Part shown: positions 26,572 through 35,236 of the stretch, piece by piece
How positions within the stretch are numbered: position 1 is the first letter of the stretch
Layout of the letters: the number at the start of each line of letters is the position of its first letter
Assembly (NCBI GenBank): GCA_029782335.1
Contig: JAKOVA010000264.1
Location: 16,410 to 80,409, forward strand
Reading direction: 5' to 3'
Source: Actinomycetes bacterium
GTDB taxonomy: Bacteria > Actinomycetota > Acidimicrobiia > Acidimicrobiales > Microtrichaceae
DNA length: 64,000 nt
Notes under the pieces: model-generated
Databases searched by the model: none
Told to the model about the DNA's origin: nothing
The model's input: only the letters and a program-made list of their open reading frames with translations
Position numbers and translations under genes: made by a program

Positions 26572-27405
26572 GTGCGGCCGCCCGTCTCGGGCAGCACCCG
26601 GCTGGCGGCGGTGCTCGGCAACCCGGTGCGTCACTCGCTGTCGCCGGTGCTCTTCGACGCGGCGGCTGCGGCGAGTGGCGTCGATCTCGCCTACGTGGCG
26701 CTCGAAGTCAACTCGGGGTCGCTCCGTGACGCGATGGAAGGCGTGCGTGCGCTCGGATTCGTCGGGGTCAACGTCACGATGCCCCACAAGGAGCACGTCG
26801 GATCGCTCGTCGACGACCGCACCGACCGTGCCGCGCGACTTCAGGCAGTGAACTGCGTCACCGTCGAGGACGGCCGATTGATCGGCGACAACACCGACGG
26901 TGCGGGTTTTCTCGCCGGCCTGCGCCACGACGGGATCGAGGTCGCCGGCCGTCGGGTCGCGGTGCTCGGGGCAGGCGGCGCGGCCCGGGCGATTTGTGAC
27001 GCGCTCGGTGGTGCCGGAGCGGCGCTGGTCACCGTGCACAACCGCAGCATCGACCGGGCACGGGTTGCCGCGGCACTCGCTGGCGATATTGGTGCCGTGG
27101 GCGAAGCGGGCCAACTCCGTGCCGCGGATCTGATCGTCAACGCGACGCCGCTCGGCATGGCCGGGGACCGGTCGGTCCCGCTCGACCCGACGGTGCTGCG
27201 GAGAGAACACGTCGTCGTCGACATCGTGTACCACCCGATCGAGACGCCCCTCCTGGCAGCGGCGGCCGGCGTCGGAGCCAAGACGATCAACGGCTTGGGC
27301 ATGTTGATCGGGCAGGCGGGCATCGCGTTCGAGCGGTGGTGTGGCGTTGAGGCGCCGGTCTCCCAGATGCGTCTCGCCGCCACGGCATACCTCGGAGCCG
27401 ACTGA
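26572..27405 (+). CDS. aroE: AroE, shikimate dehydrogenase
   Basis: A 277-residue NADP-dependent enzyme of the shikimate pathway. The shikimate-binding loop is visible (GNPVRHSLSP), as are the catalytic Lys in NVTMPHKE, the Asp in GDNTDG, the nucleotide-binding GAGGAARA and the C-terminal INGLGMLIGQ. The track ORF begins inside mltG; GTG 26572 gives the standard N terminus. aroK, aroB and aroQ lie 3-5 kb downstream, so much of the pathway is clustered but split. Confidence 0.94.
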   Translation: MRPPVSGSTRLAAVLGNPVRHSLSPVLFDAAAAASGVDLAYVALEVNSGSLRDAMEGVRALGFVGVNVTMPHKEHVGSLVDDRTDRAARLQAVNCVTVEDGRLIGDNTDGAGFLAGLRHDGIEVAGRRVAVLGAGGAARAICDALGGAGAALVTVHNRSIDRARVAAALAGDIGAVGEAGQLRAADLIVNATPLGMAGDRSVPLDPTVLRREHVVVDIVYHPIETPLLAAAAGVGAKTINGLGMLIGQAGIAFERWCGVEAPVSQMRLAATAYLGAD

Positions 27406-27475
27406 ACGATCTCCGCTACACCTTTTCGCTCCTCCTGCCGATACATGCCGCACCACTGACTGCTGGGAGGACGAA

Positions 27476-28456
27476 GTGGCGCTGCAGGGAACCATCGACT
27501 CGTTCGCGATGGCCGACGTCTTGCGACTGTTGGCGTCATCGGCGAAGTCGGGTCGGCTGATCGTCAACGGTGATCGTGGCACCGCGAATCTCTGGTTGGA
27601 GGAGGGGCGCTTCGTCGGCGGTGGTACCCCCGACCCGTCCTCCGCGGAGATCGCGGAGGTCGTCTTCGACGTCCTTCGCTTCGAGAACGGCAGTTTCATC
27701 TTCGAAGCGGGAGCCGTCTGCTCAGCGCCCGTGGAGCCCATCGAGGTTGTTCCCGTACTCGGGCAGGCCGAGGCGGCGCTGCTCGAGTGGAACGAGATCG
27801 TCAAGATCGTGCCGTCACAGCGGTCGTGGATCACCCTCGCGGCGGAGTTGCCGCACGCGGAGGTCGTGGTCGACCAGGCGTGTTGGGCATCGATCGTCGC
27901 CGTGGGGAGCGGGACGAGCGTGGACCAACTCGGTGCACGGCTCGGTCTCGGTGAGCTGTCGTCGAGCCGGCTGGTCCGTGCGTTGGTCGAGGCCGGCTTC
28001 GTCGAGGTGGTCGACGCTCCCGAAACGGAGTCCTCGCTGTGGCACACCGACCTCGGCTCCGAGGACGCCGACGCGGCGGGATCCGAGGATGCGGCTGACC
28101 CCTTTGGGACCACCGGCCTTCCGGATCTCCCGATTCGCCGCCCGATGACCGCGTTCGAGGACGACTCGGAGTCGCCGGCGGTCTCCTTCGGCGGTGATGC
28201 GTTCGAGTCTGACGACATCGGGCTTCCCAGCCTGACGGTCGCCGGACTGACCGATGACCTCTACGAGTCGGCAACGAGCGCCGGCGATCCGGCGGGGGTC
28301 GCGGACGTGAACCGATCGATGTCGATGCTCAGCTCGAAGGCCGCACAGGCGCTCGCGTCGTTGAGCGTCCCCGACGATGTGCCGCGGGCGCAACTCGAGG
28401 GTGACGACGAGGACGAGGAGCGCACCCGTATGCTGCGCTTCCTCGGCACCGTGTGA
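27476..28456 (+). CDS. DUF4388 (PATAN-type) domain protein
   Basis: A 326-residue protein with an N-terminal domain of DUF4388 type: QGTIDSFAMADVLRLLASSAKSG, then LIVNGDRGTANLWLEEGRFVGG. This domain is found in response-regulator-like and effector proteins of many bacteria. A second helical region follows (VDQLGARLGLGELSSSRLVRALVE), then an acidic disordered C-terminal third. No catalytic motif is visible. GTG 27476 is supported by a strong GGGAGG 5 bases upstream. The next gene is related by position and may work with it. Confidence 0.75.
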   Translation: MALQGTIDSFAMADVLRLLASSAKSGRLIVNGDRGTANLWLEEGRFVGGGTPDPSSAEIAEVVFDVLRFENGSFIFEAGAVCSAPVEPIEVVPVLGQAEAALLEWNEIVKIVPSQRSWITLAAELPHAEVVVDQACWASIVAVGSGTSVDQLGARLGLGELSSSRLVRALVEAGFVEVVDAPETESSLWHTDLGSEDADAAGSEDAADPFGTTGLPDLPIRRPMTAFEDDSESPAVSFGGDAFESDDIGLPSLTVAGLTDDLYESATSAGDPAGVADVNRSMSMLSSKAAQALASLSVPDDVPRAQLEGDDEDEERTRMLRFLGTV

Positions 28457-28551
28457 ACGCGCTCCTCGCGGGGCTTTCTTCACTTTCAGCGCCGAATGCG
28501 CCACAGTGGATGGTCTCCCCGACCATGCCGTCAGCCGCTGAGAGGACCACG

Positions 28552-29733
28552 ATGGCCACCGCAACCCTTCGCTCCGCGCTCGATCAGCCGTTTCCGGCCG
28601 GTCGCGCCTGGGCCGAGTCGGCGTTGTGGCGATTGGGCCTTCACCCCGACGCAGAACTGGACGTGCGCCACGTCGCCCAGGGGTGGATGCGTCTCGGCGT
28701 CGGCGATGACGCAACGCTCGTCGACACCTTGTTCGTCCTCACCGACACACAGTTGGGGTTCGGCCAGGTCGAGGTCGAGACCACCGATCCGCACTGGGTG
28801 CCGCTCTCCTCGATCGTCGCGATCGACCTGATCGAGGGGGTCCCGTACCCCCTCGAGGCGATTGAGGTGCAGTTCGCTGGTGGACTCGCGATTTTCGTCG
28901 GATGGCCCCCGGCGTTGAGCGAGGCGGTGCTCGAGGTGTTGCGACCTGGCACGGTCGACGCTGAGGCGCCCGACGGTGACGTTGGTGACGGTGACGTTGG
29001 TGACGGTGACGTCGTTGACGCTGATCTCCCCGACGGCGAGGCGGTCGACGACCCTGACCGCTCCCACGACATCGCGGCCCCCGCTCCGCAGCACGCGACC
29101 CCGTTCACGGCAGATGTTCCCCCGATGCCACCACCGCCGATCGCTGCGCTCTTCGGTTCGGAGCCCACGCCGTCATCGAGTGTTGTTCGTCCCGACGAGC
29201 GCGACCGGCATGACGCAGTCGCGGACGACTTCTTCTCAGACCTCGAGGCGACCCCGCCCGACGCGTCGCTGTTCTCCCTCGACGCGCAAGGCGAAGATGA
29301 CGTCGCGGTGCCAGAGGTGCCCGAGGATGCAGTCGCGGTTCACGGGCCGTGGGACGACCCCACGGTCGCGTGGCCCGACCCGTTCCGTGGCTGCGTCTTT
29401 CTCGGTGGACACCCCCTCCACCAGCGCCGCCGGAAGAACGTCGTCGTGGTCATGCGCGCCGGCGGTCTGGTCATCGCGTCTGGGGGGAGTCGAGGGTGGT
29501 CGGTTCACGCGCCGTGGCACGAAGTGCGTCGGCTCGACGTCCAAGGCGCCGACGAGGTGAAGTTCACCCACAACCACCGCATCGATCTCAACGGCAGCGC
29601 ACTCGTGGTGGAGTTACTCGACGGCACGTTCCTGCTCGTCGAGGTGCGTGGTCGCCGGCCGGCGTCACTCCGCTCGGCGCTCGCGCCGATCATGCTCGTC
29701 GTCGCCGAGTCTCCGACCGCCGAACATCACTGA
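28552..29733 (+). CDS. Unknown protein with acidic repeat linker
   Basis: A 393-residue protein without recognised family. An N-terminal alpha/beta part of about 140 residues resembles a lipid- or ligand-binding fold only by length. It is followed by an acidic Asp/Gly/Val linker with tandem DGDVG repeats, a Pro-rich stretch, and a C-terminal beta-rich domain of PH-like look (LGGHPLHQRR, then WHEVRRLDVQG). The track start GTG 28453 overlaps the previous stop, but ATG 28552 has GAGAGG 6 bases upstream and begins the folded region, so I prefer it. It probably forms one operon with the DUF4388 gene. Confidence 0.6.
   Translation: MATATLRSALDQPFPAGRAWAESALWRLGLHPDAELDVRHVAQGWMRLGVGDDATLVDTLFVLTDTQLGFGQVEVETTDPHWVPLSSIVAIDLIEGVPYPLEAIEVQFAGGLAIFVGWPPALSEAVLEVLRPGTVDAEAPDGDVGDGDVGDGDVVDADLPDGEAVDDPDRSHDIAAPAPQHATPFTADVPPMPPPPIAALFGSEPTPSSSVVRPDERDRHDAVADDFFSDLEATPPDASLFSLDAQGEDDVAVPEVPEDAVAVHGPWDDPTVAWPDPFRGCVFLGGHPLHQRRRKNVVVVMRAGGLVIASGGSRGWSVHAPWHEVRRLDVQGADEVKFTHNHRIDLNGSALVVELLDGTFLLVEVRGRRPASLRSALAPIMLVVAESPTAEHH
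28972..29016 (+). repeat. Three tandem 15-bp repeats
   Basis: The unit GACGGTGACGTTGGT occurs twice exactly and a third time with two changes. It encodes DGDVG-DGDVG-DGDVV in the linker of the surrounding gene. The in-frame unit length means copy changes would preserve the protein. Confidence 0.9.
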
Positions 29734-29788
29734 CGCACCCGCAGCGGCTCGACAGGTCGCGGATGAGACGTGACGTGGAATGACACGT

Positions 29789-29794
29789 TACGCT
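29789..29794 (+). promoter_or_regulatory. Candidate -10 box for the SGNH lipoprotein gene
   Basis: TACGCT in the 93-base gap would start transcription about 25 bases before the ATG at 29827. That leader contains a GGGGGTG Shine-Dalgarno-like stretch. No convincing -35 is seen. Confidence 0.35.
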
Positions 29795-29826
29795 CCGTCC
29801 GACATCAGCAACGTGGGGGTGCGGAT

Positions 29827-30459
29827 ATGGCGGGAACGACATGGCGTGTGCGGTGCGCGGCGGCAGTGGCCGTGCTGGCCGCGCTCCTGGGTGCCGGCGG
29901 ATGCGCACTGGTGCAGCCCACCATCCCGGTTGCCGGAGGATCCAGCGGGGGAGCCCCGCAAGCCCAGGCGCACGGCACGTGGGTCGCCGGTGACTCCATT
30001 TCGCGTGCGAGCCAGTGGCCGAGCCACGTCACGCCGGCGCCCTTGCCGTCGGTTGCGGAGTCCCGTACGGGCTTCCTCCGTGCCATCGACGGTCGGACCA
30101 TCGGATCGAACCTGACGACGGCGATCGCCCGCAACGGTGTACCTGACCGGGTGGTGATCATGGGTGGCGTGAACGACGTCCGAATTGCGAACCCGCCGTC
30201 GATCGCGGCGATCACGGCCGCGATGGCCGCGCTCGAGGCCGAGGTGACCGCGCAAGGTGTCACGGTGATCTGGGCGACCGAACCCGCCTGGACCTACGCC
30301 GGTCCGGTCGGGCAGATCAACCAGTGGATGCGAACTCGTCCCCACGTGATCGACTGTGCCGGATCGGTGAATGGGTCGCCGTTCAACACCTACGACGGGG
30401 TGCATCCGACCGCCGCGGCGAACGACGTGCTCGGCAGGTGTATTTCAGCCCGTCTCTGA
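29827..30459 (+). CDS. Exported SGNH-hydrolase-like lipoprotein
   Basis: The 210-residue protein begins with a signal peptide and a lipobox-like LLGAGGC, so it is probably lipid-anchored outside the membrane. The mature part has SGNH hydrolase blocks: AGDSIS (Ser nucleophile near residue 56), GGVNDVR (block III Gly/Asn) and YDGVHPT (Asp and His near 190-193). These hydrolases deacylate lipids, sugars or peptidoglycan. The substrate here is not predictable. ATG 29827 has a GGGGGTG 5 bases upstream. Confidence 0.78.
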   Translation: MAGTTWRVRCAAAVAVLAALLGAGGCALVQPTIPVAGGSSGGAPQAQAHGTWVAGDSISRASQWPSHVTPAPLPSVAESRTGFLRAIDGRTIGSNLTTAIARNGVPDRVVIMGGVNDVRIANPPSIAAITAAMAALEAEVTAQGVTVIWATEPAWTYAGPVGQINQWMRTRPHVIDCAGSVNGSPFNTYDGVHPTAAANDVLGRCISARL

Positions 30460-30485
30460 CCTGCGGGGCGATACCGCCTGGGCGA

Positions 30486-30491
30486 TAGGGT
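30486..30491 (+). promoter_or_regulatory. -10 box of leaderless aroK promoter
   Basis: TAGGGT ends 8 bases before the aroK GTG start in the 40-base gap after the lipoprotein gene. It predicts a leaderless aroK-aroB message. Confidence 0.55.
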
Positions 30492-30499
30492 CGACCGCT

Positions 30500-31030
30500 G
30501 TGAATCGGCCGCACGTCTCGATCGTCGGGCTTCCGGGCACCGGGAAGAGCACCATCGCTCCGATCCTTGCGTCCCGTCTCGACCTCGTGGAGATCGACCT
30601 GGACGAGTTCATCGAGACATCCGCGTCGATGGGCGTTTCGGAGATCTTCGCCGCTGAGGGCGAAGACGGCTTCCGCGATCGTGAGGAGCGGGCGCTCGCG
30701 CAACTCGTCGATGCCGACGAGCCGGCACGGCTGGTGAGCTGCGGGGGCGGTGTTGTGCTCCGCGCCGCGAATCGCCGTCGACTCAGCGAGCGAACGCGCT
30801 GTGTCTGGCTCGACGCGAGCGACGAGACGTTGGCCGAGCGGCTCTGGTCTGCACGCTCGACGCGTCCGCTCCTGGGCGACGCGGAAACCCCCTCCGAGCT
30901 GCGCTCACGAGTCGCGACGTTGCGCGCTGCTCGTGCGCCCTACTACGAGGAGGTCGCCTTCAGCCGGGTCGTCGTCGACGATCTCGACGTGGCCTCGGTT
31001 TCCGAGGCGGCAGCGGTGGCGGTCGCATGA
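30500..31030 (+). CDS. aroK: AroK, shikimate kinase
   Basis: A 176-residue P-loop kinase phosphorylating shikimate. Walker A is GLPGTGKSTI. The shikimate-binding IDLDEFIE and EGEDGFRDREE come next, followed by SCGGGVVLR and the lid Arg in RSTRPLL. The track ORF starts upstream; GTG 30500 gives the family N terminus. It overlaps aroB by ATGA, the usual pairing of these two genes. Confidence 0.94.
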   Translation: MNRPHVSIVGLPGTGKSTIAPILASRLDLVEIDLDEFIETSASMGVSEIFAAEGEDGFRDREERALAQLVDADEPARLVSCGGGVVLRAANRRRLSERTRCVWLDASDETLAERLWSARSTRPLLGDAETPSELRSRVATLRAARAPYYEEVAFSRVVVDDLDVASVSEAAAVAVA

Positions 31031-32028
31031 TCACCGTTGAAGTGCCCCTCGGCGAGCGCAGCTACCCGGTGCTGATCGGCCCGGGTGTGCGGCGGGAACT
31101 CGACGCGGTCGTGCCGCCGGAGATACGTCGCATCGCGGTGATCACTCAGGCGGATCTCCCCGTCGAAATGGAGATCGATCGCGACCACGAGCGGTTCTTC
31201 GTGGGGCCCGGCGAAGCCCACAAGAACCTCGGCACCGTGGAGCGCTTGTGTTCGGAGATGTCGGCGTCGGGCTTCACCCGCGCCGACTGTGTCGTCGCCG
31301 TGGGGGGCGGGATCGTCACCGACATCGGTGGATTCGTCGCCGCCGTCTATCACCGCGGCATCCCCGTCATCCACGTTGCCACCACGCTGCTCGCCCAGAT
31401 CGACGCCGCGATCGGCGGGAAGACCGGCGTCAACCTGCCGGAAGGCAAGAACCTCGTGGGCGCCTACTGGCAGCCCACCGCGGTGCTCTGCGACACCGAG
31501 GTGCTCGCCACGCTGCCACCACGTGAGTGGCGCTGCGGCCTGGGCGAGCTCGCCAAGTACCACTGGCTCGGAGGTGGGCGCCTCGACGACCTGCCCCTCG
31601 ACGACCGGGTCGCGGCATGCGTCGGGATCAAGGCAGAAGTCGTTGCCGCCGACGAACGCGAGGGCGGCCGCCGCGCCACGCTCAACTACGGCCACACGCT
31701 CGCGCACGCCCTCGAGACAGCCGGCAACCACGAGCTTCGTCACGGCGAGGCTGTCGCGATCGGTCTGGTGTTCGCTGCGGAGCTGGCACAACGGCTCGGG
31801 CGTATCGACGAGGCTGCGGTCGCTGAGCACCGACGTGTCGTTTCGGCCTACGAGCTGCCCGATCGGATTCCCGGGGGCTTCGATGACAACGAGCTCATCG
31901 AGCTGTTCGCACGGGACAAGAAGGCGACCCGTCAGCTGACCTTCGTGCTCGACGGACCTCGTGGCGTCGAGCCGGTGATCGTCGAGGACCGCGACCTGAT
32001 CCGCTCAGCACTCGCGGCCATGCGGTGA
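31027..32028 (+). CDS. aroB: AroB, 3-dehydroquinate synthase
   Basis: A 333-residue NAD- and metal-dependent enzyme converting DAHP to dehydroquinate. GGGIVTDIGGFVA binds NAD. Metal ligands are Glu in LGELAKY (about residue 175) and His in NYGHTLAHALE and in RHGEAVAIG. Phosphate-binding AAIGGKTGVNLPEGKNLVGAY is intact. The N-terminal Rossmann part is a little shorter than in many AroBs, which run to about 350-365 residues. Translation is coupled to aroK. Confidence 0.95.
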   Translation: MITVEVPLGERSYPVLIGPGVRRELDAVVPPEIRRIAVITQADLPVEMEIDRDHERFFVGPGEAHKNLGTVERLCSEMSASGFTRADCVVAVGGGIVTDIGGFVAAVYHRGIPVIHVATTLLAQIDAAIGGKTGVNLPEGKNLVGAYWQPTAVLCDTEVLATLPPREWRCGLGELAKYHWLGGGRLDDLPLDDRVAACVGIKAEVVAADEREGGRRATLNYGHTLAHALETAGNHELRHGEAVAIGLVFAAELAQRLGRIDEAAVAEHRRVVSAYELPDRIPGGFDDNELIELFARDKKATRQLTFVLDGPRGVEPVIVEDRDLIRSALAAMR

Positions 32029-32036
32029 TCCGCTCG

Positions 32037-32042
32037 TAGGCT
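32037..32042 (+). promoter_or_regulatory. -10 box of leaderless aroQ promoter
   Basis: TAGGCT ends 7 bases before the aroQ ATG, inside the 21-base gap after aroB. It predicts an independent leaderless start for the aroQ-peptidase unit, with readthrough from aroB also likely. Confidence 0.55.
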
Positions 32043-32049
32043 GCCGCCG

Positions 32050-32499
32050 ATGTCACCCCACCGCACGGTTCTGCTGCTCAGCGGGCCGAATCTCAACATG
32101 CTGGGTCTCCGCGAGCCCGAGGTCTACGGGGTCGAGACACTCGACGACCATGTCGCGGTGGCGACCGCCACCGCGGAGGCTCACGGATTCGAACTCCGCC
32201 ACTTTCAGTCGAACCACGAGGGGGAACTGGTCGACCTCATCCATGCGGCGAGGGGGAACCACGAGGCGATCATCATCAACGCCGGGGCCTTTACCCACTA
32301 CAGCTGGTCGATCCACGACGCGCTCGCGGTCTTCGACGGCCCGATCGTCGAATTGCACCTCTCCAATCCCGAACGACGTGAGTCGTGGCGCTCGACGTCG
32401 GTGATCTCACCGGTCGCCCACGGGATCATCTGCGGTTTCGGCGGTGTCGGGTACCGGCTAGCGGTCGAAGCCGTCGTTGAGCTCCTGAGCCGCCGATGA
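32050..32499 (+). CDS. aroQ: AroQ, type II 3-dehydroquinate dehydratase
   Basis: A 149-residue dodecameric-type dehydratase, third step of the shikimate pathway. Conserved parts are LLSGPNLNMLGLREPEVYG (with the catalytic Tyr), the QSNHEGELVDLIH strand, INAGAFTHYSWSIHDAL and VELHLSN with the catalytic His. Later VISPVAHGIICGFG closes the fold. The ATG lies 7 bases after a -10 box. The stop overlaps the next ATG as ATGA. Confidence 0.95.
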   Translation: MSPHRTVLLLSGPNLNMLGLREPEVYGVETLDDHVAVATATAEAHGFELRHFQSNHEGELVDLIHAARGNHEAIIINAGAFTHYSWSIHDALAVFDGPIVELHLSNPERRESWRSTSVISPVAHGIICGFGGVGYRLAVEAVVELLSRR

Positions 32500-33596
32500 G
32501 TCACCTTCCCGCCATGGAGGTTCCTTCCCGCCTGACGCGTCTGCGGGCGGCGATCGAACGAGCCGAGCTTGACTGCCTGCTCGTAACCCACCTCCCGAAC
32601 ATCCGCTACCTGAGCGGGTTCAGCGGATCCGCCGCGCTCCTCGCGGTCACCGGCGATGCGGCGGTGCTGGTCACCGACGGTCGCTATGCCGAACAGGCGC
32701 CCGCGGAGATCGAGTCGGTGGGTGCCGACATCGGGGTGGTCGTGAGCGGCGATCGGCAGCGGGAGGAGATCCGTGCGGTGCTCCGCGATCGTGGTCGCAT
32801 CGGCCTCGAAGGCGAACACGTCGCCCACGCCGCGTGGCTTCGCTACTGCGAGGACTGGTTCCCGGGGGCTGACGTTCGATCGACGAGCGGCATCGTCGAA
32901 GCGCTCCGCGAGGTCAAAGACGCAGGTGAGATCGCCCGGATCCGAGCAGCGTGCAGTATCGCGGACGCCGCGCTGGCGGAAGTGCGGTCCGGCCTCGCGG
33001 ACGGCCCGACCGAAGCCGAGTTCAGACTCGAACTCGACACCGCCATGCGACGGCGGGGGAGCCCGGAGGTGAGCTTCGAGACGATCGTCGCCTCCGGCCC
33101 GAACGCCGCCAAGCCGCACGCTCGGCCCACGGACCGTCGCATCGTCGAAGGTGACCTCGTCGTCATCGACTTCGGTGCCATGGTCGACGGCTACCACTCC
33201 GACATGACCCGCACCGTGATGATCGGAACGCCGAGCCAGACCCAACAGCGAATGCTGGAGGTGGTGGGCGAAGCTCAGTCGGCGGGAGTCGCCGCCGTCG
33301 CCGCCGGAGTCGCCGCGGCGACGGTGGATGCCGCTTGCCGTGACGTGATCGACGAGGCCGGATGGGCAGCGGCGTTCCTCCACGGAACCGGTCACGGAGT
33401 AGGCCTCGACATCCACGAGGCCCCCCGGGTGGGGGCTCGCTCGGATGCTACGCTCACCGCCGGCCAGGTGGTCACCGTGGAACCAGGGGTGTACCTCCCT
33501 GAACACGGCGGTGTCCGAATCGAGGACACGGTGGTGGTGTGCGACACCGGTGCCGAGCCGCTGACCCTCGCCCCCAAGCTCACCAGCGTCACCTGA
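32496..33596 (+). CDS. Xaa-Pro peptidase family (M24) metallopeptidase
   Basis: A 366-residue pita-bread peptidase, probably an Xaa-Pro dipeptidase or aminopeptidase. An N-terminal creatinase-like domain includes [18 protein letters not shown]. The metal-binding residues of the C-terminal domain are Asp 225 and Asp 236 ([17 protein letters not shown]), His 300 ([12 protein letters not shown]), Glu 329 (TVEPGVYL) and Glu 343 (GVRIEDTV). aroQ-peptidase-efp-nusB is a standard gram-positive order. It is coupled to aroQ (ATGA). Confidence 0.92.
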   Translation: MSHLPAMEVPSRLTRLRAAIERAELDCLLVTHLPNIRYLSGFSGSAALLAVTGDAAVLVTDGRYAEQAPAEIESVGADIGVVVSGDRQREEIRAVLRDRGRIGLEGEHVAHAAWLRYCEDWFPGADVRSTSGIVEALREVKDAGEIARIRAACSIADAALAEVRSGLADGPTEAEFRLELDTAMRRRGSPEVSFETIVASGPNAAKPHARPTDRRIVEGDLVVIDFGAMVDGYHSDMTRTVMIGTPSQTQQRMLEVVGEAQSAGVAAVAAGVAAATVDAACRDVIDEAGWAAAFLHGTGHGVGLDIHEAPRVGARSDATLTAGQVVTVEPGVYLPEHGGVRIEDTVVVCDTGAEPLTLAPKLTSVT

Positions 33597-33611
33597 AAGG
33601 ACGCCCCCCGC

Positions 33612-34175
33612 ATGCCCCAGATCTCGACCGCGGACTTCAAGAACGGCATGACCCTCGCGCTCGACGAGGGCCTCTTCAATCTCGTCGAGTTCCAACACGT
33701 CAAGCCCGGCAAGGGTGGCGCGTTCGTCCGGACCACCCTCAAGAACGTCCGCACCGGCGCCGTGCTCGAGCGCACGTACCGCGCCGGCGAGCGGATGGAG
33801 CGGGCGATCGTCGACAAGGCGGAGATGCAGTTCCTCTACCGCGACGGCGGCGATTACGTCTTCATGAACAACTCGACCTACGAGCAGCTCAACGTCACCG
33901 CAGCGACGCTCGGCGATGCGGCGAACTACATCGTGGACGGCTCAACCGCAGTGATGCTGATGTATCAGGACGAGGTCATCGGTGTGGATCTGCCCGCAGC
34001 GGTCGAGCTCACCATCACCGAGACCGAACCCGGCATCCAGGGCGATCGGGTCTCGGGCGCGAAAAAGCCGGCGACCCTCGAGACCGGTCTGGTGGTTCAG
34101 GTCCCGTTGTTCATCGAGCCCGGCGAGCGGGTCAAGGTGGACACGCGCTCGGGCGAGTTCATCAGCCGGGCCTGA
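33612..34175 (+). CDS. efp: Elongation factor P
   Basis: A 187-residue three-domain protein that rescues ribosomes stalled at polyproline. The tip loop is KPGKGGAF with Lys 34 at the functional position. No modification enzyme gene is nearby. The EF-P C-terminal signature is present as [20 protein letters not shown]. An AAAGGA sequence lies about 10 bases before the ATG. The gene follows the M24 peptidase by 15 bases and precedes nusB by 3. Confidence 0.97.
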   Translation: MPQISTADFKNGMTLALDEGLFNLVEFQHVKPGKGGAFVRTTLKNVRTGAVLERTYRAGERMERAIVDKAEMQFLYRDGGDYVFMNNSTYEQLNVTAATLGDAANYIVDGSTAVMLMYQDEVIGVDLPAAVELTITETEPGIQGDRVSGAKKPATLETGLVVQVPLFIEPGERVKVDTRSGEFISRA

Positions 34176-34178
34176 GCG

Positions 34179-34592
34179 TTGGTCGACCTGCCGACCGGCG
34201 GTGGCCGCCGAGATGCTCGGGAGCGGGTGCTGCACCTGCTCTATGAGGCGGACCAGCGATCCGTCGGCGTCGAGGCCGTCCTCGAGGACCAGGTCCTCGA
34301 ACCGGACGCCTACACGGCCGCAGTGCTGCGCGGCGTCGAGGCGAGCCGCTCGAAGCTCGACGAGTTGATCGCTCGGCTCGCGCAGGGCTGGACGTTGGAT
34401 CGCATGCCCACGATGGACCGCCTGGTGCTCGAGATCGCCGTGTTCGAGCTGCGCGAGCGCCCCGACGTTCCCACCGCGGTCATCCTCAACGAGGCGGTCG
34501 AGCTCGCCAACCAGTATTCGACCGACGACTCGGGCCGTTTCGTCAACGGCGTGTTGGCGGCGGCCGCGACCGAAGTTCGCCCGGAAACCTGA
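34179..34592 (+). CDS. nusB: NusB, transcription antitermination factor
   Basis: A 137-residue all-helical RNA-binding protein acting with NusE in rRNA antitermination. Visible are RRDARERVLHLLYEAD and the C-terminal PTAVILNEAVELANQYSTDDSGRFVNGVL. A TTG start, 3 bases after the efp stop, is the only one giving the normal N terminus. It closes the aroQ-peptidase-efp-nusB unit, just before the pyrR promoter. Confidence 0.93.
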   Translation: MVDLPTGGGRRDARERVLHLLYEADQRSVGVEAVLEDQVLEPDAYTAAVLRGVEASRSKLDELIARLAQGWTLDRMPTMDRLVLEIAVFELRERPDVPTAVILNEAVELANQYSTDDSGRFVNGVLAAAATEVRPET

Positions 34593-34607
34593 CGTCGCCG
34601 CTGGTGG

Positions 34608-34613
34608 TACCGT
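34608..34613 (+). promoter_or_regulatory. -10 box of the pyrR operon promoter
   Basis: TACCGT lies 7 bases before the sequence ACCGTTAACGG. A matching ACCGTGAAGCGG follows the carA -10 box, so transcription probably starts at this A in both leaders. Confidence 0.55.
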
Positions 34614-34632
34614 CCATCTGACCGTTAACGGA

Positions 34633-34656
34633 GGTCCGGTGAGGCCTCCACGGACC
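34633..34656 (+). promoter_or_regulatory. PyrR-binding hairpin in the pyrR leader
   Basis: GGTCC pairs with GGACC, a single G is bulged, then GTG pairs with CAC around the 7-base loop AGGCCTC. The GTGAGGC core, bulge and loop size match the carA leader hairpin and the known PyrR-binding loop. The 5' arm contains GGAGGTCC, and the hairpin ends 13 bases before the pyrR ATG. UMP-bound PyrR would be expected to repress its own operon here. Confidence 0.75.
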
Positions 34657-34669
34657 ATGAGGTGGCCGG

Positions 34670-35236
34670 ATGGCCGAGCGTGAGCGCAGAGGATCCCCGC
34701 CCTACGGCGGAAATTTCGTCGCCCACAGCCGCATCATGGACCACAACGATCTGTACCGGGCGATCCGCCGGATGGCCCATGAGATTCTCGAGCGCAACCA
34801 CGGCCTGGAGTCGCTCTCGATCGTTGGGTTGCAGACCGGCGGCGTGCCGATCGCACAGGCGATCGCGGACGAGATCGCCGACATCGAGGGCACGGTGCTG
34901 CCCGTGGGCACCCTCGATGTCGCGTTCTACCGCGACGACATCGGGCTTCGGCCGGTGCTGCCCGAGGAGGTCACCAACATCCCCTTCGAGATCGACGGGC
35001 GGACGATCGTGTTGGTGGACGACGTGCTCTTCACCGGGCGCACCATTCGCGCCGCCCTCGACGCGCTCGGTGACTACGGCCGGCCGCGTGCGGTGCAGCT
35101 GGCCGTCATGATCGACCGTGGTCACCGCGAGCTGCCGATCCGGCCCGACTACGTGGGCAAGAACCTTCCGACCCGGCGCGACGAACTCGTCAACGTCCAC
35201 GCCGAAGGCGTCGATCTCGGGGAGATGGTGAAGTAG
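34670..35236 (+). CDS. pyrR: PyrR, pyrimidine operon regulator / uracil phosphoribosyltransferase
   Basis: A 188-residue RNA-binding regulator of the PRTase fold. The core begins IMDHNDLYRAIRRMAHEILERN, with TGGVPIA, the TLDVAFYRDD segment and the PRPP loop IVLVDDVLFTGRT; YVGKNLPT near the end is also typical. In mycobacteria PyrR represses pyr mRNA translation by binding a leader hairpin, and the same hairpin is present here. ATG 34670 has GAGGTG 5 bases upstream; this gives about 22 residues more than common PyrRs. It overlaps pyrB by one base (TAGTG). Confidence 0.95.
   Translation: MAERERRGSPPYGGNFVAHSRIMDHNDLYRAIRRMAHEILERNHGLESLSIVGLQTGGVPIAQAIADEIADIEGTVLPVGTLDVAFYRDDIGLRPVLPEEVTNIPFEIDGRTIVLVDDVLFTGRTIRAALDALGDYGRPRAVQLAVMIDRGHRELPIRPDYVGKNLPTRRDELVNVHAEGVDLGEMVK

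Noticed and set aside
29768-29795. Operator-like dyad ACGTG...CACGT before the lipoprotein gene
   Set aside because: Arms are only 5 bases with an 11-base spacer, which is expected by chance in GC-rich DNA.
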